From assembly GCA_964431735.1 (NCBI GenBank), contig CAYSLJ010000105.1:1-26291 (forward strand): DNA of 26,291 bases, given 5' to 3'. The notes below the pieces were generated by a model. The model saw only the letters and a program-made list of their open reading frames with translations. It had not been told where the DNA came from and did no database searches. The stretch comes from CALARM01 sp964431735. Its GTDB lineage: Bacteria > Vulcanimicrobiota > SpSt-956 > JAKJGF01. Within the stretch, counting starts at the first letter, position 1; each line of letters starts with the position of its first letter. A program made the translations under genes and the position numbers. Of this stretch, positions 7,668-15,391 are shown one piece after another.

Positions 7668-9817
7668 AGGAAGATATAACCGTTCTACCGAGAGGCGGTA
7701 TTATCGCCAGAACATCTGCCGGGCCGGTGCAGGTAGGAGCCATACCGGAAACCATTAAAGATACAATGGTAAGACAAGGCAATGTGCCTCAGATATTTCT
7801 CATGCCGGCAAAATTATTTTCTTTTGAATATGGTATAAGTACAGCTGATTTTGAATTCCCTATTTATTACAATTTTTACATGAAAAACAGAAAAACGATA
7901 TTGATAGGGCCAGAAAAAAACAGGAAAAAAATTATGTCTGTTATAAAAGAATCCCTCTACGGTCCTTCCTGTCCTGCCATAGAAAATGATTATCTGGAAG
8001 GTAAAAAAGCAAAAACTTTTCCGAAACTGAAAGAGGAGATGATATATTTTAAATTTGAGCCGAAACTCGGCCGCTCTGCCGTAATAGATGATTTTATAGA
8101 TTATATCCCCCTGGAAGAAGGAGATGTTTTTAAATTTAATGGTATTGAGATCATAAATCATGACAGAGAGAATTATTTAATAAAAGACAGACATGAGAAT
8201 TTTCTCCTTCCGAAAGATTTTATATTTCCAGAAAATAAGCCGGGAAAATTATTTATTAATTCCTGTTATGAGCTTCCCAATTTTGGCATTACTGTCATAG
8301 GTTCAGGTCATGGCTTTGATCCGGGAGAAAAAACTACAGGTTTTATTATATGGATTAATCGGAGGGGTATTCTGGTAGATCCTCCTGTAAATACTACGAG
8401 ATGGATTAAAGAAAACAGAATAAATCCCAGGCTTATAGGAGATTTAATACTTACACACTGTCATGCAGATCATGACAGCGGAACATTACAGAAAATTCTG
8501 GAAGAAAGACGAATAAGACTTCATACAACCAGAACAATAAAGGAAAGTTTTCTCAAAAAATACTCCATTATAACTGATATACCGCCTAAATTTCTTGAAA
8601 AAATGTTTGATTTCCACCCTGTTATAATAGGAAAAATCCATGAAATACTGTCAGGGAAATTCGTATTTAAATATTCCTTTCACAGTATACCAACCATATG
8701 GTTTGAGACATATTTTTATGATAAAAGCCTTGTATACAGTTCCGATATGTTTAACCATCCTCCTTCCATAAAAGAAATAAAGAGGAAGAAAATTATGACT
8801 GAAGCCAGAGCGAAAGAATTCCTGAATTTCCCATGGAACCATTCTATTATAATTCATGAAGCAGGTATTCCTCCAATTCATACACCTTTAAAATTCCTGG
8901 AAAGTCTTTCTGATAAGATAAAAGAAAAGCTTTATTTAATACATGTAAGCCAGAAAACCATACCGGAAAGTTCAGGCCTTAAGCTAGCGAAAAGTGGTAT
9001 TGAACATACCATAATATGCGATATATCCAGAGAAGAACAAAATGTACTGGACGAAAAGCTGGATATTATATTAAACACTGATATCTTTCGTAATCTTAAT
9101 CCCTTAAGAGCCCTTCCTGTTATATCAAGAGCCTGTTATGAAGAATTTTCTCCTGGAGATCAAATTCTTCAGACAGGACAGAAAGGTGAGAAGTTTTATA
9201 TTATTCACTCGGGAGAAGCAGTTGTTTCCGTAAATGGTAATCCTTTAAAGATTTACAGCACCTATGATTACTTCGGAGAAACATCCATCATATTTAACAT
9301 ACCGAGAACTGCATCAATCCATAGCAGAACTACTCTGAAAGTTCTGGTCATAGACAGAAACGATCTGCTGGAATTGCTTAACCATGGCGGCATTATGGAA
9401 AGAGTCAAAAATCTGGCCATAATAAGAGATATGGAATCATGGCAGTTATTCAATGAGACAATATTGAAAAATCTTTCTGCCACACAGAAAACAGAATTAC
9501 AGACCATAATGGATTATGAAATCATCCAGAAAGATACCTTTCTTATAAAAAAAGGACAGAAGGCAACAGATGCATACTTAATAAAATCAGGTACAGTAGA
9601 AATTTCTAAAGATAATTTTACATATCAGACTAAAAGAGGAGATTTTCTGGCAAAAATATCCTTTTCTCCGTTTTATCAGGTCTATGATTATAATGCTGTA
9701 ACAAAAGAGAAAGTAGAAACTTTTAAACTGAACATGACTGCATTGAAACAGGTTATGGAGAAAAATCCGGGGATAAGGGTGAAATTGATAAAGTTAAATC
9801 CTTTGAATGAATTGTGA
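7664..9817 (+). CDS. Metallo-beta-lactamase-fold protein with two C-terminal CNB-like domains
   Basis: 717 residues from the ATG that overlaps the receiver-PilB stop (ATGA). The in-frame GTG at 7640 has no ribosome-binding site. Residues 1-200 resemble nothing I recognise. An MBL hydrolase domain follows, with the metal motif THCHADHD (His265, His267, Asp269, His270) and further candidate ligands His340 and Asp361. CNB domain 1 (about 475-570) keeps a phosphate-cassette pattern, FGET then PRTAS, including Glu and Arg, so nucleotide binding is plausible. CNB domain 2 (about 590-700) lacks that cassette and may be structural. Coupling to the pilus motor suggests a role in the same process. One possibility is a nucleotide phosphodiesterase gated by its ligand, but MBL folds cover many substrates. 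The stop TGA is the first unit of the heptamer array that follows. Fold call is confident; substrate unknown. Confidence 0.88.
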   Translation: MKEDITVLPRGGIIARTSAGPVQVGAIPETIKDTMVRQGNVPQIFLMPAKLFSFEYGISTADFEFPIYYNFYMKNRKTILIGPEKNRKKIMSVIKESLYGPSCPAIENDYLEGKKAKTFPKLKEEMIYFKFEPKLGRSAVIDDFIDYIPLEEGDVFKFNGIEIINHDRENYLIKDRHENFLLPKDFIFPENKPGKLFINSCYELPNFGITVIGSGHGFDPGEKTTGFIIWINRRGILVDPPVNTTRWIKENRINPRLIGDLILTHCHADHDSGTLQKILEERRIRLHTTRTIKESFLKKYSIITDIPPKFLEKMFDFHPVIIGKIHEILSGKFVFKYSFHSIPTIWFETYFYDKSLVYSSDMFNHPPSIKEIKRKKIMTEARAKEFLNFPWNHSIIIHEAGIPPIHTPLKFLESLSDKIKEKLYLIHVSQKTIPESSGLKLAKSGIEHTIICDISREEQNVLDEKLDIILNTDIFRNLNPLRALPVISRACYEEFSPGDQILQTGQKGEKFYIIHSGEAVVSVNGNPLKIYSTYDYFGETSIIFNIPRTASIHSRTTLKVLVIDRNDLLELLNHGGIMERVKNLAIIRDMESWQLFNETILKNLSATQKTELQTIMDYEIIQKDTFLIKKGQKATDAYLIKSGTVEISKDNFTYQTKRGDFLAKISFSPFYQVYDYNAVTKEKVETFKLNMTALKQVMEKNPGIRVKLIKLNPLNEL

Positions 9818-9966
9818 AGGGTGAAGAGTGAAGAGTGAAGGGTGAAGGGTGAAGGGTGAAGAGTGAAGGGTGAAAATTCACGTCTCACGCATTACGCATC
9901 ACGCATTACGCATCACGCATTACGAAACCACCCGTCACGCGTTACGCGTTACCCGTCACGATTTAA
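9815..9966. repeat. Composite heptamer array, GTGAAGR then CATTACG/CATCACG then CCGTCACGCG
   Basis: Period-7 DNA fills almost the whole gap. About eight GTGAAGG/GTGAAGA units start at the stop codon of the preceding gene. They flip to TTCACG-CTCACG, then CATTACG/CATCACG alternations, then ACCACCCGTCACGCG and ACGATTT before the next gene. The array at 13571-13690 has the same block order on the minus strand. Confidence 0.9.
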
Positions 9967-9975
9967 GAAAATATT

Positions 9976-10920
9976 ATGACAGACAAAACATATTATTTCG
10001 ATAAATTAGATAAACTCCATAATAAATTAAATACTTACATATATCCTGTTTCACAGGACTGCGGGCCATGCATAAACTGCTGTATCAATATATCTGAAAG
10101 CCATCTTTTTGTACCTATTTATATAGATTATATAAATTATAACCTGGGTGAAAATAATTCTTACGTAAAAACCTGGGAAGAGGGCATTGAAATACCGCTC
10201 TGTCCCTATATAGATCTGGCAGATAAAAAATGTGCCATCTATAAATGGAGACCTCTGAGCTGCCGCCTCTATCCCATGATACTTGAGAGAAGTGAAAACT
10301 CAATGTATTACAGATGTGTTTTCTTTGACCTCTATGAAAAGGATTTTTCCGATATGGAAAGCCTGCTCCCTCCGGGATATAAACATGAAATAGATAAAAT
10401 AATAAGAGAGATTTCAAAACTCAATGTTCAATATATCAGAGAATTTGATGAAGCAAGGCTTGAACAGTATAAAAAAGCCTACGAAACTCCGGATTCTAAA
10501 GAAGTAAGACTGTTAAAAGCTCTTAATATATACAGAGAAACACTGAATAAATTCCCTGAATCCGTATGCCTGAAAACCCGGATTGCCAGAATTCATATGG
10601 AACTCAAAGACTATAACAATGCCTTGATCATGCTTGAACATATTTTAGAAATAGATAAAAATGAATGTATGGCAAAAATACTGAAGGCAAAAATATACCT
10701 CATTATGAACAGAACGTCTGACGCCATTTCAGAGATAAAAGAGGTTATAAATATAAACAGTTCAATTACCCAGGCCTATTATATGCTCGGTGTCCTGTAC
10801 CTTCTGGATGAAAAACCAGGTGAAGCTCTCGAAGCATTTCAGTCCCTTCTTAATATCAATCATCTTGCAAGATACAGATATAAGGATCTGGGTAAATTTA
10901 TGAGTATGTGTGATGGATAA
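9976..10920 (+). CDS. YkgJ-type Cys-cluster protein with C-terminal TPR repeats
   Basis: 314 residues. The N-terminal part carries the CxxCxxCC-type cluster (Cys29, Cys32, Cys35, Cys36) with later cysteines at 76, 86 and 96 in the spacing of the YkgJ/PF03692 family (CPYID, CAIYKWRPLSCRLYP). These proteins are thought to bind Zn or an Fe-S cluster; their reaction is mostly unknown. Residues about 178-296 form three to four TPR-like helix pairs (YRETLNKFPES, ALIMLEHILEIDK, AISEIKEVININ, ALEAFQSLLNIN), which suggests protein-protein contacts. No signal peptide, so cytoplasmic. The ribosome-binding site is weak because repeat DNA fills the upstream gap. The final residues (CDG) and the stop lie in heptamer DNA (GTGATGG ATAATGG GTGATAG), so the native C-terminus may have been altered. 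Confidence 0.85.
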   Translation: MTDKTYYFDKLDKLHNKLNTYIYPVSQDCGPCINCCINISESHLFVPIYIDYINYNLGENNSYVKTWEEGIEIPLCPYIDLADKKCAIYKWRPLSCRLYPMILERSENSMYYRCVFFDLYEKDFSDMESLLPPGYKHEIDKIIREISKLNVQYIREFDEARLEQYKKAYETPDSKEVRLLKALNIYRETLNKFPESVCLKTRIARIHMELKDYNNALIMLEHILEIDKNECMAKILKAKIYLIMNRTSDAISEIKEVININSSITQAYYMLGVLYLLDEKPGEALEAFQSLLNINHLARYRYKDLGKFMSMCDG

Positions 10921-11067
10921 TGGGTGATAGAGTATAATCGTGACGCGTGATGCGTAATGCGTAATGCATATCCACTCACTTTTCACGACTCACGACTCAC
11001 CACTCACTCCATAGCCTCTAAAGTTTTGTACAGATAGTATGTGAGTGCTGTCCTCCGAACTCACCAC
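10905..11067. repeat. Convergent heptamer arrays
   Basis: After the plus-strand gene the array reads GTGATGG, ATAATGG, GTGACGC, GTGATGC and GTAATGC. From about 10972 it flips to CACTCAC/CACGACT units, which are GTGA-type on the minus strand, next to the minus-strand gene's 3' end. Bases 10974-11006 (33 bp) are identical to 15352-15384, another minus-strand gene end. Confidence 0.85.
11004..11057 (-). pseudogene. Possible relic of a second 3' end of the PLP-enzyme gene
   Basis: A 29-bp direct repeat (10995-11023 and 11059-11087) carries the last codons of the adjacent gene (LEAME-stop) plus array DNA. Upstream of the outer copy the frame stays open for 17 codons (RTALTYYLYKTLEAME), similar in hydrophobic pattern to the real tail (HIKYAVLRALEAME). 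Identity outside the exact repeat is slight. It could be the remnant of a duplicated gene end or chance. Confidence 0.3.
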
Positions 11068-12300
11068 TCACTCCATAGCCTCTAAAGCTCTGAGAACTGC
11101 ATACTTTATATGGAAATAGGAGAGTCCGCCCTGGAGATAGGCAATAAAAGGTTCCCTTAAAGGTCCGTCTGCCGAGAGTTCAAGTGATGCTCCCTGAATA
11201 AAAGTCCCTGCAGCCATAACTAGTTTATCACTGTACCCGGGCGTATAACCTCCTTCAAGATTTACGTAGCTGTCTACAGGAGAACTGCTCTGAATTCCCT
11301 GGCAGAATTTTATAAGTTTTTCTTTACTGCCAAGCCTTACGGCCTGGACTGTATCACCCCGTTTTTCCCCTTTAGCCGGTAAAGTAATATAATTCAAATA
11401 TTCAAACATAGTTCCTGCCCATATCATACCACAGAGAGCCTGGCTTACAAGTAAAGGAGCCAGATATAATCCCTGGTATAAGGTCCTGTTAATATACATA
11501 GAAGTGCCTACTTCACTTCCTATCCCCGGTGCGGTAAGCCTTCCTGCCGCAAGTTCCACAAGGTCTTCCCTCCCTGCAATATATCCTCCTGTAGGACATA
11601 TACCGCCACCGGGGTTTTTTATAAGAGACCCTGCAATAATATCTGCCCCCACGTCGAGAGGTTCTTTTTTATCTGTAAATTCACCGTAACAGTTATCTAC
11701 AAGAATTATTATATCATTTTTTATCTCTTTAAGCTTCTTAACAATAATGGAAATATCATCTACCGTAAGGCTTTTTCTCCAGCAATACCCTCTGGATCGC
11801 TGGATAAAAGCAAGTTTTGTATTTTTCGTTATATATCGTTCAAAGGATTCTATATCTACATTACCATCGTTTTTTAAAGGTATTTCCCTGTAATCTATAT
11901 TCCAATCCATAACAGTTCCTTTACCCCCCGGCACAAGCCCTATCACTTTACCGAGTGTATCATATGGCGGACCTGTAACTGCAAGAAATTCATCACCGGG
12001 ACGAAGTATGCCGAACATGGCCGAACTTATGGCATGGGTTCCAGAGACAAACTGCCATCTTACAAGTGCTTTTTCTCCTCCGAACACTTCTGCATAGATT
12101 TCATCCAGAATATCTCTCCCGCTGTCATGGTAGCCATATCCGGATGAGCCGGAAAAATGAAAATCAGAAACTCCATGAGATATAAATGCTTTCAATACTT
12201 TAAGTTGATTATATTCTTCTATATCTTTCACTTCATCTCTGAAATTTTTCGTATCAGCTTCCGCTTTTTTCGAAATTTCCAATAAATCATTATAAGTCAT
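11068..12300 (-). CDS. Methionine gamma-lyase family PLP-dependent protein
   Basis: 410 residues, full length for the PF06838 family (annotated as methionine gamma-lyase family or aluminium resistance protein). It is a fold-type I PLP enzyme: the PLP-anchoring region has Asp202 in VDNCYGEF and the likely Schiff-base Lys228 in GSLIKNPGGG, followed by CPTGGYIAG. Other family features seen are FSGSSGYGYHDSGRD (about 49-63) and VSGTHAIS (85-92). Family members probably act on sulphur amino acids, but the physiological substrate is poorly known. AAGGAG sits at good spacing before the ATG, fixing the start. The coding end (GCTATGGAG then TGA) runs straight into a heptamer array, and the last codons are duplicated 64 bp downstream. 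No sulphur-metabolism partner lies next to it. Confidence 0.93.
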   Translation of the reverse strand: MTYNDLLEISKKAEADTKNFRDEVKDIEEYNQLKVLKAFISHGVSDFHFSGSSGYGYHDSGRDILDEIYAEVFGGEKALVRWQFVSGTHAISSAMFGILRPGDEFLAVTGPPYDTLGKVIGLVPGGKGTVMDWNIDYREIPLKNDGNVDIESFERYITKNTKLAFIQRSRGYCWRKSLTVDDISIIVKKLKEIKNDIIILVDNCYGEFTDKKEPLDVGADIIAGSLIKNPGGGICPTGGYIAGREDLVELAAGRLTAPGIGSEVGTSMYINRTLYQGLYLAPLLVSQALCGMIWAGTMFEYLNYITLPAKGEKRGDTVQAVRLGSKEKLIKFCQGIQSSSPVDSYVNLEGGYTPGYSDKLVMAAGTFIQGASLELSADGPLREPFIAYLQGGLSYFHIKYAVLRALEAME

Positions 12301-12386
12301 AAAATTCTCCTTACCATCAGGGTATGTTCAAAAACACCCCTTTTACAGCCAATTACTTCCATGAGCATAAGCATGTAATAAAGGGT

Positions 12387-12502
12387 TTCCTCCCGTCACG
12401 CGTTACGCGTTACGCGTTACGATTCTCATATAAATTACCCGGTAATAAATAATGCATGATGTAACTCTGCATATTACCCGTTACGCATCACCCGTAACGA
12501 TT
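12387..12502. repeat. Two heptamer modules between the DUF362 and PLP-enzyme genes
   Basis: 12387-12426 is a clean module: TTCCTCCC, CGTCACG, three GTTACGC-type units, GATTCT. 12477-12502 is a shorter, mixed array (CGTTACG CATCACC CGTAACG) that ends beside the DUF362 stop. On the minus strand both read GTAACG/GTGACG, downstream of DUF362. The rest of the 202-bp gap shows no clear promoter or terminator. Confidence 0.8.
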
Positions 12503-13444
12503 TCACACTTTAATCTTCTTGATTTTCATCTTACTGACATTTATCTCACCCAGTCCCCTTTCAGAAGCGACTTTAAGAAAATCTGTTTTAGATGGATCAA
12601 GGCCGAATAATTTAGTGGCATAAGCATCTGCCATAACGGGATTCGTACTTACTATTATCTGGTTTCCCATGCGGACATCGCTGGCATTTCCTCCCTGAGG
12701 ACCATGTCCGGTAAGAATTCTACTGGCATCGACTATAACGAGTTCTACAGGTATTATTCTTGTCAGATCAGACAGATTTTTATCTATACCCTGATGTATT
12801 TCTCCCCTGTCTCCTCCTATAATACCCATGAGGTTTTTCATACTTATAGTAAGACTGGAAATACCGTGGTGTTTGAGTATGGGCACATTTATAACAACAC
12901 TGGCCTTCATTACATCCTGATAGACACTCCACGTTTTAAGTGTAACAGCATCAGGCGCAGTAACAACATCATAAAAACTGGAAGATTCACTTACATAATC
13001 TACTTTTGCTCCTGCTTCTTCTGCCGCTTTTGCAATACCGCTATTTTTATAACATCGTTTTGCATCATTGCAGGTTCTGTCAAAAACCTTCACTGTTTTA
13101 GCTCCTGCCTTATAACACATGGTTACAAGTTCTTTCACAAGGTCAGGATTGGTATTTGCAGCCAGTTCAGGGGCACGGTCCCAGCCAATATTTGGTTTTA
13201 CCACAACAGTATCACCCTTTTTAATAAGAGATTCCAGTCCTCCTATTTCTTTGATAGCTGCCCTTACCATAGATTTCGGATCTTTTCCTTCAGCCACAAA
13301 AATACCTGGTTTCAAATTATTCTGTCGCAATTTTCTGGGAGCAATTCCTGTTACTGCAGCAAAACCGTTTTTTTTGCTGCAGGCACCAAGAAACATACCT
13401 GCCGCAAGAGATGTAGCACATTTCAAAAACGTTCTTCTGTTCAT
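12503..13444 (-). CDS. DUF362 protein with Tat-type lipoprotein signal
   Basis: 313 residues. The N-terminus has a twin-arginine motif (NRRTFLK, residues 2-8), a hydrophobic stretch and a lipobox FLGAC with Cys22, so export by Tat and lipid anchoring are predicted. The rest matches DUF362 (PF04015): KPNIGW (about 88-93), a region of acidic and Cys residues near FDRTCND, then VPILKHHG and SMKNLMG. DUF362 proteins often sit beside polyferredoxins and are presumed redox or metal-cofactor related; no reaction is established. Tat export suggests cofactor insertion before transport. AAAGGAGG lies at good spacing before the ATG. The NapHG-like polyferredoxin lies 249 bp upstream on the same strand, a likely functional partner. 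The stop (GTG TGA) lies next to array DNA. Family is confident; role is inference. Confidence 0.9.
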   Translation of the reverse strand: MNRRTFLKCATSLAAGMFLGACSKKNGFAAVTGIAPRKLRQNNLKPGIFVAEGKDPKSMVRAAIKEIGGLESLIKKGDTVVVKPNIGWDRAPELAANTNPDLVKELVTMCYKAGAKTVKVFDRTCNDAKRCYKNSGIAKAAEEAGAKVDYVSESSSFYDVVTAPDAVTLKTWSVYQDVMKASVVINVPILKHHGISSLTISMKNLMGIIGGDRGEIHQGIDKNLSDLTRIIPVELVIVDASRILTGHGPQGGNASDVRMGNQIIVSTNPVMADAYATKLFGLDPSKTDFLKVASERGLGEINVSKMKIKKIKV

Positions 13445-13499
13445 TTTATAAAACCTCCTTTATAATGGGTCTGTAATAACTACATCATATTTACAGTCT

Positions 13500-13693
13500 A
13501 TATCGTGACGCGTAACGCGAGGATAATAACCGTTCTGACAATTTGCAAGGATTATTTCTTTACAGTCTCTAAATCGTGACGCGTGACGGGTGGTTGCGTG
13601 ATGCGTCATGCGTAATGCGTAATGCGTGATAATCGTGACGTGTAACGCGTAAATTTCACCCTTCACTCTTCACTCTTCATTCTTCACTGTAAA
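13500..13693. repeat. Composite heptamer array between NapHG-like and DUF362 genes
   Basis: On the minus strand, starting at the NapHG-like stop (GGG TAA), it reads GTGAAGA/GTGAAGG units, flips to ACGCGTTAC-CGTCACG, then CATTACG/CATGACG/CATCACG, then ACCACCCGTCACGCG and ACGATTT. This is the same block order as at 9815-9966. A further short copy (CGTGACGCGTAACGCGAGG) lies at about 13504-13523. Confidence 0.9.
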
Positions 13694-15277
13694 TTACCCG
13701 TAATAACTGTCATCTTTTTTCGTATAAATTGTCACGTAAATTGCAGGCATCCCTCTGACAGGGCATTTGTTTTCACATATACCGCACCCTATACATAATT
13801 CAGAATCTATATAGGGCTGTTTTATTTCTTTTTCAAATCCGTTTACCATTACTTTCTTAGTGGTGTATTTTATAGCCTTATCAGGGACAGGGCACATTTC
13901 TTCACATACCATACAGTTATCATCTCTTGTATAGGGTATGCATCTGTTTCTGTTTATACAGGCAAGCCCTATCTGAGTCTTCTGCTTTTCTTTTATTTCC
14001 AGATATTTTATGGCATCTGTAGGACATACCTGTCCGCAGAGATTGCATTCGTAGGAACAGTAACCTATTCGCGGGACAATCTTCGGGGTCCATAGATTAT
14101 CAATGCCTGCTTCAAACACAGAAGGTTGAATGGCATTGGTAGGACATACTTTCATACATGTGCCGCATCTTATACATGTATCCCTGAAGAGTTTTTCTTC
14201 TATTGATCCGGGAGGACGAAGTAAAAAGGGATATTCACATTTGCGAATCGGATCAAGTCTCATTACAGGTACAGCCATAGCCCCTGCAGTCGCCCCTTTA
14301 ATAATATCCCTTCTGGTAATTCTTCTTCCGTAAAGATTTTTTCTAGTTCTCCGGAGCAAATCCTGATGATCTTCCTGAGGTTCTTCCTTTTTCTTTTTTA
14401 ATAAATTAAGTATATTAAAAAAATTAAATGAAACAGATTTTTCAGGACAACTATAGAGACAATCAAAACATCCTGTACACTCATGATATAAAGTTTTCTT
14501 CCCGGTATTTTCGATGGCATTCATTTTACAATTAATCTGGCATTGAGCACATTTATTACATTTATCCGACACATATCTCCTGTAAAGGGGGAAGAAGGAG
14601 AAAATCCCAATCATTGCTCCGAGAGGACAGAGACTTTTACACCAGTACCGGCGACTTTTCAAACTCAGAAGTAATATTCCGGCAAATACGAAGTACATAA
14701 ACAGATGGCCTGTATAGAACACCTGTTCTGTAGTAAGTAATTTCCAGTTCAGCAGGAAATTATAAATTTCGCGGCCTGTGTCTTTTACGAAGGGAATATA
14801 ATAAAGTATTTCAATGAAATTTCTTATTATTAAATTTACAAATGGATATATGAGAAGAGCATAACTTCTCTGTGCAATACAGAGGGGATCTAATATACCT
14901 GATACAGACACACCCAGCAGTGAAAGTGTTAAAAGAGCAGTTAACAGCATATATTTCCACTTATGATCCGGCATAGATCTTCCTCTGGCAGAAGGAATAA
15001 GTTTATCTGCTATATCTATAGTTGTTCCAAGGGGACAGATCCAACCGCAGAAAAATCTTCCCATAAATAAGGAGATTACCAGGACTATAATCCCGGGAAT
15101 CATATGTTCAAAAACAAAGTGTCTCGTTCCTATAACAGTAAGTATATTTGAAAGAGGACTTAATCTCAGGAACATATCCGTATGATCTTTAGTTAAAGGA
15201 TCTGCTGTTTCTATGATAAGGTAAATAAAGATTATTAATACAATAATCTGTGTCACCAGTCTGATTCTTTTTAACAA
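13694..15277 (-). CDS. NapH-NapG-like membrane polyferredoxin fusion
   Basis: 527 residues from the TTG at 15277, which has GGAGGT six bases upstream. The ATG/GTG-type start at 15343 would add 22 residues translated from repeat DNA (VTRYASRFITHY) and is rejected. The N-terminal half resembles NapH/YccM: about five membrane segments, loops CGWICP (77-82) and CKSLCP (213-218), then two 4Fe-4S motifs (Cys240/243/246/250; Cys267/270/273/277). An internal twin-arginine motif TRRDIIKG (321-328) with a short hydrophobic run begins a NapG/MauM-like half with four more cluster motifs, including Cys368/371/374/378, Cys407/411/414/418 and Cys495/498/501/505. Such pairs pass electrons from menaquinol to periplasmic enzymes. 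Normally NapH and NapG are separate, with NapG exported. No terminal reductase is present, so the acceptor is unknown. Confidence 0.9.
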   Translation of the reverse strand: MLKRIRLVTQIIVLIIFIYLIIETADPLTKDHTDMFLRLSPLSNILTVIGTRHFVFEHMIPGIIVLVISLFMGRFFCGWICPLGTTIDIADKLIPSARGRSMPDHKWKYMLLTALLTLSLLGVSVSGILDPLCIAQRSYALLIYPFVNLIIRNFIEILYYIPFVKDTGREIYNFLLNWKLLTTEQVFYTGHLFMYFVFAGILLLSLKSRRYWCKSLCPLGAMIGIFSFFPLYRRYVSDKCNKCAQCQINCKMNAIENTGKKTLYHECTGCFDCLYSCPEKSVSFNFFNILNLLKKKKEEPQEDHQDLLRRTRKNLYGRRITRRDIIKGATAGAMAVPVMRLDPIRKCEYPFLLRPPGSIEEKLFRDTCIRCGTCMKVCPTNAIQPSVFEAGIDNLWTPKIVPRIGYCSYECNLCGQVCPTDAIKYLEIKEKQKTQIGLACINRNRCIPYTRDDNCMVCEEMCPVPDKAIKYTTKKVMVNGFEKEIKQPYIDSELCIGCGICENKCPVRGMPAIYVTIYTKKDDSYYG

Positions 15278-15306
15278 AATATTACCTCCATATTTGTAAT
15301 GCGTTA

Positions 15307-15391
15307 TAAATCGTGACGCGTAACGCGTGACGGGCAGTTTCACTTTTCACTACTCACTTTTCACGACTCACGACTCACCACTCATCACTCA
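15307..15391. repeat. Heptamer array between dehydrogenase and NapHG-like genes
   Basis: Read on the minus strand it starts at the dehydrogenase stop codon (TGAGTGA TGAGTGG TGAGTCG TGAGTCG TGAAAAG TGAGTAG) and then flips to CCGTCACGCGTTACGCG and ACGATTT before the polyferredoxin. 33 bp (15352-15384) are identical to 10974-11006. Part of this array is open in the frame of the polyferredoxin and mimics an N-terminal extension. Confidence 0.9.

Noticed and set aside
9688..9888. Minus-strand frame with repetitive TLHSSLF-type peptide
   Set aside because: It is translated heptamer DNA plus antisense of the MBL-CNB gene.
9815..9966. CRISPR array
   Set aside because: The repeats are 7-bp tandems without spacers and there are no cas genes.
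12297..12374. 25-codon minus-strand ORF whose TGA overlaps the PLP-enzyme ATG
   Set aside because: The overlap is suggestive of a leader peptide, but there is no well-placed ribosome-binding site and no recognisable sequence.
12704..13465. 253-residue open frame on the plus strand
   Set aside because: It lies wholly antisense to the DUF362 gene, has no recognisable motif and a Cys/Phe-rich composition typical of shadow frames.
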